64,000 nucleotides of DNA from the NCBI GenBank assembly GCA_963676655.2, contig CAXXKX010000003.1, forward strand, positions 2,418,001-2,482,000. Direction: 5' to 3'. The notes beneath the pieces were generated by a model, which had not been told where the DNA came from, made no database searches, and worked only from the letters and a program-made list of their open reading frames with translations. This document shows, piece by piece, positions 45,170 to 53,202 of the stretch. Within the stretch, counting starts at the first letter, position 1, and every line of letters begins with the position of its first letter. Position numbers and translations under genes: made by a program. Origin of the DNA: G963676655 sp963676655 (GTDB lineage Bacteria > Verrucomicrobiota > Lentisphaeria > Victivallales > Victivallaceae).

Positions 45170-48100
45170 ATGAAATCGTTAATCTTGCTGTTTGTTTCAT
45201 GGCTTTCGTTGAGTGTCTTCGGCGGGGAAATCATTAAAAACGGGAACTTTGAAAAGGGGTTCGCGGATTGGTCCATCTGGCACAAGGACATGAAAGATAA
45301 ATATGTCTCGGTGGAAGACGGCGCGCTGGTATTTACCGGTGATCCGGCCTATAAAAACAACAATCTTCTGAACTGCAATCAGCCGGGGCTGAAATTGGAA
45401 CCCGGCAAAAGTTATTTCCTTACCGGCAGAATCAAAGCGGTCAATGCAAGTAAAAATCCGAAAAAACGTATCCAGGCCGCTATTTACGAACGCGGCGAAC
45501 GGGGTAAGGTGGTCAAAGCGCATGTCCTGCATTTGCCCTCGGACTTATCACAAGGAAAATGGCTGGAATTCAAAAGATCTTTCACCACTAGCGGGAATCA
45601 GGTCAATTATTATCAGCTTATTCTGTTTGCCCGTTTTCCCGGGAAAGATGAAAAGATTTATATCGATGATTTGTCCATTCAGCCGGATGATCCCGGCATT
45701 CTGAAACAGGCAAGTGGTGATTACATTCAAAAAATGACGAAACAAGGGGCAAAGCGCCGTCGAGTGGCTGAACGGACCTATGTTTTTGTCCGCAGTCAGC
45801 TCAAATACAATCTGGGCCGCAATTATCTGCATTGGTGGATTGACCGGCCGTTGTTCTCCGACCGTTCGCTGCGGGGCAGTCATGGTCAGGTGTATCAGGT
45901 CAAGCCGAAAAGTTTCCTGAAAGATATCGAAATAGTCAAGTTGTACGGCATGGACGGATTGGGCGCGCTTACGTGCAACTCCGGCCAGATGATAAATTTT
46001 CAGCTTGCCTGTGATGTTGCGGATAAAAGCAAGGTTAAAAACTTTCTGCTGATGCCGGAATTCTACGGAGCGGATCTCGAGAAATATTATGAAGGCGCTT
46101 TGAAACGGGCGCTGGAATCGGATCACGCGTTCAAGGTCAAGGGAAAAGTGGTGGTCGGATCATACGTGGCTACCGCCTGGCCGCCGGCAAAATGGACCGC
46201 GTTTATCAGCAAAATGAAACAGAAGTACGGCGATAAGTTTATTTTTATCGCCGACATCCGGGCCGGGATGCCGGTCGGCAAGGTTCAGGACGGTTCCATC
46301 ACGCTCGATGAAATAAAAGCAGACCAGCAGCGGATTCGGGATTATCTTGATGTTTCCGACGGGGTTATGTTTGCCGGAGCCAATCATGTGCGACTGTACG
46401 GTTCGGACAATTCCTACGGCGACCCGGTTAATGTTGCCTACTTGAGAGATTATCTGGTGCCGCTGTTCAAAAGCGTGCTGGCGGAAGATAAATACAAGGA
46501 TAAATTGCTTGGCCTCAGCGCGGCAGTCGCCTATATCAACCATTTCGGCGGCGCCTGTAAACGCCAGAGCGGAACCAAAACTTTGCGCGAAACGTTTGCA
46601 ACGGCCATGAATGCGGAACCGGATTTCATTGAAAGCCCGGAATGGAACGAGTTTAACGAAAATACCTGTTTTCAACCGACCCTGACCCGTTCACTGTCCT
46701 CACAGCGGATCATCCGTTATTACTGCCGGAAAATGAGAAAACTGGTTCCGGATTCCAATCCGGGGGACAATACCGCGATTCCAAACCTGATCTACTCCTG
46801 CCGCCGTACCGCGATTCTTGGAGAAAAGGTCAATATTGAACTATTGAACGTTCCCGATAGCGATTTAGCCGAAAAGTATACGGTGGAACTGGCATTGAAA
46901 GACGGCTCGGGGAAGATCGTCAAAAAATTTCCGCCGGTTGCTTTCGCGATCCGGGACATGAAGGATCATACTTTTGCAATCGATACCGCCGAATTTGCCG
47001 CCGCCCAGGTTCTGGTGCCGGAAATTAAAGTTACAGATTATAAAAAACACAATATGACATTTGCAGACGGATTACCGTTTCTCAGGCTCAGCCCGTCATG
47101 GAATATCGACTATCTGGAGGTTAATCAGCCTTTGCGCGACCTGGCGCAGCTTAAATGCGGGTTCTCCGGTAAGGTTACAGGTAATTTGATCAAGTTTACC
47201 GGCAATGTTGACGCGAAAGACAAGATTATGTCGGTCGAGATTGTCAAAGACGGTTCCGAGGTATGGGCGGATGATCCGCTGCGTGAATTCAAGAATGGCG
47301 AATACGCGGTCTTTCAGATGACCGTCAGCAATCCGGCCCCGAGCAGGCTTCGGGGAAAACTGCTGTTTCACGGAGTATCTGATTTTTACTGCCGTTCCGC
47401 CGGAAATGACAATATGGGCCAATCCAGCGCCGAACCGGATGATCCCAATCTGATTCCGGGGAAAAATGATGTTACCATGAACATATATACCTGTCCGGCT
47501 CCGCGTTTTCTGTTTATCTGCGTACCGATCAGGGAATTGGACCGGGCGGAATTGGAAATGAAAGCCAATCATGGGAACTTCAAGCTGAAGCTAAAAGATA
47601 TTATGGCGAACAAGGTATGGGCCAAATCTTTTAAAGGCCGCTTTTTTGTCAGAATTGAACCTTTTGACAAACTGCCAGACCTGCCGATGCCTCTGAAAGT
47701 TAATCAAGTTAAATTTGCCTGCGGCCTGAAAAATACCGGGTCGTTTCCGGTCTATTCCCTGCGGGTGGTTACCGCTTCCGGTAAAACCTATCGCGGAACC
47801 CCGTTTTTGCCGGAAAAATACAGTCAGGCGAAAGAAGTTCCGTTCAGAATATTCTCGGAAATGCAGAACAAGCCGGTTATCGTGAAAATCCCGGAAAAAG
47901 CGATTCCTGACCTGAAATATGACTTTAACCCGAAATACGGCGATATGATCCTTGCCGCCGGAGCGCCTGAATGGAGCGGTGAACTCGGCGGCGGCTTCCT
48001 CTACGGTCAGCCCTTCAATCGCGGTGCAGGCATCTCCAAAAAAGTTACCGACGGCGCACCGGATAAGGTCAAAACTCAGGAGGGCTGGGTTCTGGATTTC

Positions 48101-48550
48101 GACGGTAAAGGCAATTATCTGACTTTCCCGCAGGAGACGCTGCCGCGTCGCGCCTTTACGATAGATTTTGATATCAAACCGGCTTCCGACAAGGATATGG
48201 TCTTGTTGAGGTGCTATTTTCACCGTACCATGGCTTTTTCGCTGATAATTCGCAAAGGGAAACTCTTTGGCGCGTTTCTGCCTAAGAACAGCCCGGCCAT
48301 CTATTTCGAAACCGGTTTGCAAGTAGTGCCGGAAAAGTGGTCGCATATCAAGGTGGTTAACCAGCTCGATAAATTCATTTTCAGCGTCAACGGCAAGTCC
48401 GAGTCGTTCCCGGTTACCGGGAGGCCGGAGTATTACGGGTCTCTCGGCTTCGGCGGCCCCGCCGCACGTGGCGCCGGAGTTCCGCCCGGAACAAGGTTAT
48501 TCAAAGGCTTGTTGAAAAACCTCCGAATCAGGCACGCTTCATTAAAATAA
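45170..48550 (+). CDS. Large secreted glycosidase candidate with N-terminal CBM and C-terminal LamG-like domain
   Basis: This 1126-aa protein has a signal peptide (MKSLILLFVSWLSLSVFG). Residues about 20-165 look like a family 4/9-type carbohydrate-binding domain (EIIKNGNFEKGFADWSIWHKD ... IYIDDLSIQPD). A barrel-like region follows (about 200-540) with VGSYVATAWPP, MFAGANHVRLYG, and SPEWNEFNENTCFQPT, which resembles the WNDYGE-type motif of GH71/GH99-like families. The C-terminal 190 residues form a concanavalin-like LamG domain (FDGKGNYLTFPQETLPRRAFTIDFDIKPASD region). Its stop overlaps the convergent permease gene by 23 bases. Glycan target unknown; the E in PEWNEF is a candidate acid. Confidence 0.75.
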   Translation: MKSLILLFVSWLSLSVFGGEIIKNGNFEKGFADWSIWHKDMKDKYVSVEDGALVFTGDPAYKNNNLLNCNQPGLKLEPGKSYFLTGRIKAVNASKNPKKRIQAAIYERGERGKVVKAHVLHLPSDLSQGKWLEFKRSFTTSGNQVNYYQLILFARFPGKDEKIYIDDLSIQPDDPGILKQASGDYIQKMTKQGAKRRRVAERTYVFVRSQLKYNLGRNYLHWWIDRPLFSDRSLRGSHGQVYQVKPKSFLKDIEIVKLYGMDGLGALTCNSGQMINFQLACDVADKSKVKNFLLMPEFYGADLEKYYEGALKRALESDHAFKVKGKVVVGSYVATAWPPAKWTAFISKMKQKYGDKFIFIADIRAGMPVGKVQDGSITLDEIKADQQRIRDYLDVSDGVMFAGANHVRLYGSDNSYGDPVNVAYLRDYLVPLFKSVLAEDKYKDKLLGLSAAVAYINHFGGACKRQSGTKTLRETFATAMNAEPDFIESPEWNEFNENTCFQPTLTRSLSSQRIIRYYCRKMRKLVPDSNPGDNTAIPNLIYSCRRTAILGEKVNIELLNVPDSDLAEKYTVELALKDGSGKIVKKFPPVAFAIRDMKDHTFAIDTAEFAAAQVLVPEIKVTDYKKHNMTFADGLPFLRLSPSWNIDYLEVNQPLRDLAQLKCGFSGKVTGNLIKFTGNVDAKDKIMSVEIVKDGSEVWADDPLREFKNGEYAVFQMTVSNPAPSRLRGKLLFHGVSDFYCRSAGNDNMGQSSAEPDDPNLIPGKNDVTMNIYTCPAPRFLFICVPIRELDRAELEMKANHGNFKLKLKDIMANKVWAKSFKGRFFVRIEPFDKLPDLPMPLKVNQVKFACGLKNTGSFPVYSLRVVTASGKTYRGTPFLPEKYSQAKEVPFRIFSEMQNKPVIVKIPEKAIPDLKYDFNPKYGDMILAAGAPEWSGELGGGFLYGQPFNRGAGISKKVTDGAPDKVKTQEGWVLDFDGKGNYLTFPQETLPRRAFTIDFDIKPASDKDMVLLRCYFHRTMAFSLIIRKGKLFGAFLPKNSPAIYFETGLQVVPEKWSHIKVVNQLDKFIFSVNGKSESFPVTGRPEYYGSLGFGGPAARGAGVPPGTRLFKGLLKNLRIRHASLK

Positions 48551-49673
48551 ATTTCTTGCTCCATACCCTGACTATAATCAGATAAAGCAATACCGCGGAG
48601 ATTATTCCGAGCCAGTCGGTTCCGTGTCCGGTGTGTTCCATGGCCTTCATGGCGGCGCCGCTGACGCCGGGAATCAGGTCAAGGACAAAGCCGAATATCA
48701 GGGATAATATTATTAAAGTCGCAAGGTAGATGACCAGTGCTTTTTTGCCGATGATCTTTGACAGCGCCGTCAGGGCTGCCGCGTTGGTGGCCGGGCCGGT
48801 AACCAGAAAAACCAGGGCGGCTCCCGGCGAAACGCCCTTCATCAGCAGGGTAGCGGCAATCGGAACCGAGGCAGTCGAACAGACGTACATCGGCAAGCCC
48901 GCCGCCAGCATGATCAACAGCGCCCACGGGGTCTGCCCGATTCCCTCAAGCAGGTCTTTGGGCAGGAAAAAGTCCAGCGCCGCCGCGACGGCCAGGCCGA
49001 TCAGCAGCAGATTACCCAGATCACGGGGCAGATCATCGAACGCATAAGCAACTACTTTTGTGAAGCGGTTTGGCTCGACCGCTGATTTTTTGCGGTGACA
49101 GCATGAACCTTGCTCCGGTTCTTCCAGCTCATCGGATTTCGCACTGTGGCAGCATGATTCCGTTTCCGGCTCCGGTTCTTTTTCTTCGCAGCAGCCTTCA
49201 CTGTGACAGCATGGCTTGGCTGCAAGCTCCGATTCATCCTTCATTTCATGCGGCGGGGCAAAATATTCCACCGCGATTCCGCAAATGATTCCGGTGAAAA
49301 ACGCCGCCGTAACCCGGAATAAAGCGAAAATCCAACCCAGCATCGACCAGGTGACCGCGATACTTTCGGCTCCGGTCTGAGGAGTGGTGATCAGAAACGC
49401 GCTGACCGCCCCCTGGCTGGCGCCGCGCTTTTTCAGCGCCGCCGAAACCGGGACGATCCCGCATGAACATATAGGCAGTGGGATACCCAGCAGCGATACC
49501 TTGATAATTGAACCAAGGCCGGGCTTGCCGGCCAGACGCTCCATTACGCTTTCCGGGATCAGTTCGGACATGATCCCGGCCACCAGGAAGCCGAACAGCA
49601 GCCACGGTGCCATTTGTTTACTGATTTCCCAAAATGACGAGAGAAATCCAACCGGTATATCTAAATAATTCAT
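48528..49673 (-). CDS. SO_0444-family heavy-metal permease (DUF318/ArsP-like)
   Basis: This 381-aa membrane protein is of the permease family that includes the SO_0444 Cu/Zn efflux group. Helices flank a soluble loop. Conserved features are IPLPICSCGIVPVSAALKKRGASQGAVSAFLITTPQTGAES (68 onward, Cys69/71) and GLPMYVCSTASVPIAATLLMKG. The long central loop (about 145-200) has four cysteine pairs at about 155, 161, 174 and 191, three of them CCH. They could chelate soft metals. The start ATG at 49673 has an AAGGAG ribosome site. An inverted repeat just upstream may be a metal-responsive operator. It overlaps the convergent glycosidase gene by 23 bases, with no other metal gene nearby. Confidence 0.88.
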   Translation of the reverse strand: MNYLDIPVGFLSSFWEISKQMAPWLLFGFLVAGIMSELIPESVMERLAGKPGLGSIIKVSLLGIPLPICSCGIVPVSAALKKRGASQGAVSAFLITTPQTGAESIAVTWSMLGWIFALFRVTAAFFTGIICGIAVEYFAPPHEMKDESELAAKPCCHSEGCCEEKEPEPETESCCHSAKSDELEEPEQGSCCHRKKSAVEPNRFTKVVAYAFDDLPRDLGNLLLIGLAVAAALDFFLPKDLLEGIGQTPWALLIMLAAGLPMYVCSTASVPIAATLLMKGVSPGAALVFLVTGPATNAAALTALSKIIGKKALVIYLATLIILSLIFGFVLDLIPGVSGAAMKAMEHTGHGTDWLGIISAVLLYLIIVRVWSKKFILMKRA

Positions 49674-49693
49674 AAAGCATTCTCCTTGACAAA

Positions 49694-49709
49694 AAATCGT
49701 TTTCGATTT
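49694..49709 (-). promoter_or_regulatory. Inverted repeat upstream of the metal permease
   Basis: AAATCG-TTTT-CGATTT is a perfect 6-6 inverted repeat 21-36 bases upstream of the permease ATG, close to the ribosome site. It is a candidate binding site for a metal-sensing repressor, and equally could be a small RNA hairpin. Confidence 0.4.
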
Positions 49710-49804
49710 GACATTGTCCTTTTATAACTAAACTATTGCTTAAAGACAGTTTAATCAACCCGGAACAATAAATAATTGTCAAATTGAATGCTTTTGCAAA
49801 TTCA

Positions 49805-50023
49805 AAAATAAAAATTTTGCTTTCGGTCAGGGCTATCCCCGATGCAAGCATCGGGGTATTTACGCCTGACCTTTCACTCCCGCTTTGCGGGATGCCGCAA
49901 AATTAACGAACGGATACGCCCCAAGGGGGGGAATTAAACCCTTTATTTTTTTGCATCATTTCCGCTTCCGTAGCACAAAGTGCGGAGTATGAAGCGGTAT
50001 ATCGCCATCCGTCGTACGGATTA
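49805..50023 (-). repeat. Modular dispersed repeat, long form
   Basis: On the minus strand this about 220-base element begins AATCCGTACGACGGATGGCG and ends AAAGCAAAATTTTTATTTTTG. It includes a second GCTACGGAAGCGGAAATGATGC block, a CCCGC/GCGGG hairpin and the palindromic GATGCTTGCATCGG. The same blocks recur in a shortened form at 35494-35580 on the plus strand. It fills most of the 353-base gap between permease and sulfatase genes and ends 4 bases from the sulfatase stop. Confidence 0.7.
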
Positions 50024-50026
50024 AAA

Positions 50027-51499
50027 TTACTCGCCCTGATAACGAACGTCACGATAGGGTGAAACCATTGGTTCGTCCCCCGGACAATACAGTTTGCCGT
50101 CGACCACCCATCCGCAGTCACGGGCTGCGAGTTCGTTGATCATGAATTGCCGCCATTTCGCGATTTCATCCTGCCGGGTCGCGTCAGCAATTAAATTGTG
50201 ACGTTCTCCGGGATCGGCTTCCAGGTCAAAGAACTGATGCACGTCAATTCGCGGCAGCCAGACGTATTTGCGTTTGCCGTCGGTTACATACTGCATTTCC
50301 TGATCGCGGCTGTAGCACCAGCAGTGTTCGCCATGCAGATATTCGCGCCACGGCGCACTGTCGTCCTGCATGATCGGCAGCATACTCGCGCCGGTCACGG
50401 TTTTGGGTATTTCCAGGCCTGCCGCTTCCAGGATCGTCGGCATGATGTCGCGCAGTTCGACAACCTGCTCTTTGGCTTCGCCGAATTCGTCAAACGGTCT
50501 TTTGAAAGCTCCGGCCGGGGCGACCATGAACGGGATACGGGTGCTGCCTTCATAGGCATAAGTTTTACGCCAGAGGTTATGGTCGCCCTGCATGTCACCG
50601 TGGTCTGCCGTAAAAATAATCCAGGTATTGTCGAGCAGTTCACGGTCAAACCGCCACAGATGATGTAACAGACGGCCGATTTGCTGGTCGATGAATGAGA
50701 TTTCGCCATAATACCCGGCATTGGCGCGGCGAATCATTTCTTCAGGCATGACGCCTTTCCAGGCGTTGCCTTCCAACGGACCGTTCTCATCCGCGTAAAG
50801 GTCGGCCCAGTCGCCAACGCTGGGTTTCGGCAGATCAAGATTCATGTAGCGGTCGAATAAAGATTTCGGCGGAACATATGGCGAATGCGGCCGGGCAAAA
50901 GAGATATTCAGGAAAAAAGGCCGTTCCTTGTCACGGCTCTTGAGGAATTCCAGGGAACGGTCCATGGTCCATTTAGTTGGATGAAGATGTTCTTCCGTGT
51001 GCCAGGGATTAGCGTGCCAGCTGTTCCAGTAAACCCCGTGATCGTCCGGGGTTATATTTTTATCGGCATTATCGGCAAACCATTTGCGGTAGTCGTCCGG
51101 AATTCCGCTAAGCATGAAAGTGCGGCCTGATTCGTCAAGCTCTCTGGTTTCAAAGCCCATCGGGGTCCATTGCGGGGTGAAATGGCCTTTGCCGATCAAA
51201 TGGGTGCGATATCCGGCTTTGGTCAGTTCTCCGGCCAGGGTGTGCGGATAATCATTCGGAGTCGGTCCTTGTCCGCGCCCCATACCGAGGAGGCCGGCGT
51301 GCCATTGATCCTGACCGCTCATTAAAGTAGCCCGGGCCGGCAGACAGGACGGCACCGCCGTATAACCATGTTTAAAGCGATAACCTTTGCCGCCTATTTG
51401 GTCAAGATTCGGAGTTTGGATGACCGGGTGTCCATCGGCGCTGAGGCAGTCCCCGCGCATCTGGTCGGCCATGATCAGGATAAAATTCGGTTTTGACAT
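50027..51499 (-). CDS. Sulfatase (arylsulfatase-type, CxPxR)
   Basis: This 490-aa type I sulfatase has the formylglycine motif SCLPAR with Cys52, preceded by the metal-binding ADQMRGD (11-17) and followed by LMSGQ. Further family motifs are LIGKGHFTPQW, FLNISFARPHSPY, TADHGDMQGDHN and the HEHCW-like LHGEHCW. No signal peptide was seen, so it may be cytoplasmic or exported by another route. It needs a sulfatase-maturating enzyme, none of which is encoded in this window. The gene is downstream of the IclR regulator on the same strand, with 197 repeat-containing bases between. A sulfated sugar desulfating role is typical. Confidence 0.93.
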   Translation of the reverse strand: MSKPNFILIMADQMRGDCLSADGHPVIQTPNLDQIGGKGYRFKHGYTAVPSCLPARATLMSGQDQWHAGLLGMGRGQGPTPNDYPHTLAGELTKAGYRTHLIGKGHFTPQWTPMGFETRELDESGRTFMLSGIPDDYRKWFADNADKNITPDDHGVYWNSWHANPWHTEEHLHPTKWTMDRSLEFLKSRDKERPFFLNISFARPHSPYVPPKSLFDRYMNLDLPKPSVGDWADLYADENGPLEGNAWKGVMPEEMIRRANAGYYGEISFIDQQIGRLLHHLWRFDRELLDNTWIIFTADHGDMQGDHNLWRKTYAYEGSTRIPFMVAPAGAFKRPFDEFGEAKEQVVELRDIMPTILEAAGLEIPKTVTGASMLPIMQDDSAPWREYLHGEHCWCYSRDQEMQYVTDGKRKYVWLPRIDVHQFFDLEADPGERHNLIADATRQDEIAKWRQFMINELAARDCGWVVDGKLYCPGDEPMVSPYRDVRYQGE

Positions 51500-51549
51500 A
51501 ACTTCACCTCTTGTTGAGTTATTTGTAGATTTCGACTAATTATAAATTT

Positions 51550-51650
51550 CACCACGGAGGACACGGAGGAACACAGAGAAGTATTTAAGTTTTCAGCTCA
51601 AGCTGAAAATAAAAAAACTTTTTCGTGACTTTTCGTGTTTTTCGTGGTTA
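51550..51650. repeat. Short direct repeats and hairpin in the IclR-sulfatase gap
   Basis: The 197-base gap has two CACGGAGG copies (51553-51560 and 51562-51569). It also has a near-perfect hairpin TTTTCAGCT/AGCTGAAAA (51590-51598 and 51601-51609) and three copies of TTTCGTG or TTCGTG (51621-51646). These resemble widely dispersed low-complexity intergenic repeats. Confidence 0.55.
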
Positions 51651-51696
51651 AATTTGTATTTCACACGATTCGGTTATTTTTATTGATTATAATTGC

Positions 51697-52428
51697 TTAT
51701 TCAATGCCGCTGATTCTTGCCGCTTCGTACAGCATATTATCACGCATCTTGTCCACTTCCGCATAATCCAGCGGCATGTAGCAGGTCAGACAGAAGTTGC
51801 CGTTGTCGCCGCGCAACTGCAAAGGTACCGCTATCTGCTTCATGAACGGACTGTTTTCCCGTTCCTGATAGGCGTAACCTTGACTCCTGATCTCCTCCAG
51901 CCGCGGGAGAATTTCGTCATAAGTTGTGATATTGAACTCACCGGTCTTTATGTTGCCGGTTTCAAAATATTGTTGTACTTCTTCATTGCTCCATTGGGCC
52001 AGAAATAATTGTCCCTGGGCGCTGGAATTGAAGAATTCCATGTAAAAACCTGTCGGTCTGGTGTGAATACCGCCGGGTGGAACCTGTTTTACCCGCCAGT
52101 ATATCCGGTACGGTTCACAAAACTCGTGGATGACGAATGTTACCCCCCAGCGTTCGCTCAAATTGTGCACACTGCGATATCCGAGACGATACGGAATGGA
52201 ATTTTCATAATACTCCATGGCCCGGAATATGGCTTCATCCCCAAGTTCAAGTTTCCGGCTGCCGGGCTTGACGCTGATAAACTCATTATCCGTCAAACAC
52301 TTGATCAGCCGGTTGAAACTTGCTTTTGGTATATCCAGTTCGGATTCAAGCTGCGGAACCGTATATTCCCTGGTCGATGCCGCCCGGATAATCTCCAAAC
52401 CTCTTTGTAATGCCGGAACTTCTGTCAT
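51697..52428 (-). CDS. IclR-family transcriptional regulator
   Basis: This 243-aa regulator has a winged HTH at residues about 10-60 (ALQRGLEIIRAASTREYTVPQLESELDIPKASFNRLIKCL region). The effector-binding domain follows, with YRSVHNLSERWGVTFVIHEF and IAVPLQLRGDNGNFCLTCYMPL. The protein ends at ARISGIE. It sits upstream of the sulfatase on the same strand and its promoter has a palindrome overlapping the -10 element. That suggests it controls itself and perhaps the sulfatase (inference). Effector unknown, presumably a desulfated sugar or its metabolite. Confidence 0.9.
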   Translation of the reverse strand: MTEVPALQRGLEIIRAASTREYTVPQLESELDIPKASFNRLIKCLTDNEFISVKPGSRKLELGDEAIFRAMEYYENSIPYRLGYRSVHNLSERWGVTFVIHEFCEPYRIYWRVKQVPPGGIHTRPTGFYMEFFNSSAQGQLFLAQWSNEEVQQYFETGNIKTGEFNITTYDEILPRLEEIRSQGYAYQERENSPFMKQIAVPLQLRGDNGNFCLTCYMPLDYAEVDKMRDNMLYEAARISGIE

Positions 52429-52452
52429 TTTTATCTCATTTGATTAAATATT

Positions 52453-52493
52453 TATCATATATGATATATACATTATCAAATAAGATTTGTCAA
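52453..52493 (-). promoter_or_regulatory. IclR gene promoter with operator palindrome
   Basis: On the minus strand TTGACA (52488-52493) and TATATA (52465-52470) are 17 bases apart, close to consensus. TATCATATATGATA (52453-52466) is a perfect 14-bp palindrome overlapping the -10 end and 25 bases from the ATG, a good candidate autoregulatory operator. Confidence 0.7.
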
Positions 52494-52625
52494 GCCGCTA
52501 TACGATTAATTAAAAAGAAATTTGAGTGATTGGTAATCGGTCAGACTTTTCTCGAGGCTAAATATACATTTTAATCACTGGAAAATGCATTTATTAGAAG
52601 ACTATCGGCTTGGCAACTCATTTTT

Positions 52626-52983
52626 GGAGGGCGAAACTCTGTTGAGCCGGACATGCCGAGCAGACGGGCGGCTCGAGTGACTCTCGCCCTCCACAAGACC
52701 TTTGACCAGGGCACTCATCTCTGGAGGGCGAAACTCTGTTGAGCCGGACATGCCGAGCAGACGGGCGGCTCGAGTGACTCTCGCCCTCCACAAGACCTTT
52801 GACCAGGGCACTCATCTCTGGAGGGCGAAACTCTGTTGAGCCGGACATGCCGCGCAGACTGGCGGCTCGAGGGACTCTCGCCCTCCACAAGACCTTTGAC
52901 CAGGGCACTCATCTCTGGAGGGCGAAACTCTGTTGAGCCGGACATGCCGCGCAGACTGGCGGCTCGAGGGACTCTCGCCCTCC
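52626..52983. repeat. Four tandem 97-bp palindromic units (REP-like array)
   Basis: Each unit is a 67-base inverted repeat, GGAGGGCGA...TCGCCCTCC with an inner GAGCCG/CGGCTC stem, followed by a 30-base linker. Units start at 52626, 52723, 52820 and 52917. Units 1 and 2 are identical, units 3 and 4 are identical, and the pairs differ at three positions. Linkers are identical too, so this is not a CRISPR array. The surrounding 774-base gap (52429-53202) contains no gene. Confidence 0.88.
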
Positions 52984-53113
52984 ACGGACAATCGTCCTGA
53001 TTATTTTCTTCCGAAATGTCGATTTCCGTAAATGAGTTTTGATTTGCCTTGAGAAATGACTAAACGATTACACTGAGTGCATAAGCAATGATTAGCATCC
53101 TCAAGATTTTGTG

Positions 53114-53139
53114 ATATGAGCGCTGCAAGCGCGACATAT
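53114..53139. repeat. Compact palindrome
   Basis: ATATG...CATAT enclosing GCGCT/AGCGC with a GCA loop: stems at 53114-53118 with 53135-53139 and 53120-53124 with 53128-53132. It is REP-like and lies between the 97-bp array and the ceramidase-family gene. Confidence 0.5.
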
Positions 53140-53202
53140 ATCCAGCCTTTTAACGGGGGGCATTCCATTGCGGGGCGATTTCGCGACTATTTTCAGAATC
53201 AA

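Noticed and set aside
52602..52945. Open frames over the 97-bp array
   Set aside because: Their products merely repeat the same arginine- and serine-rich translation of the palindromic units; no ribosome site and no protein-like composition.
52626..52983. CRISPR array
   Set aside because: The sequences between the repeated hairpins are identical 30-base linkers rather than unique spacers, and units are 97 bases long. No cas gene is present.
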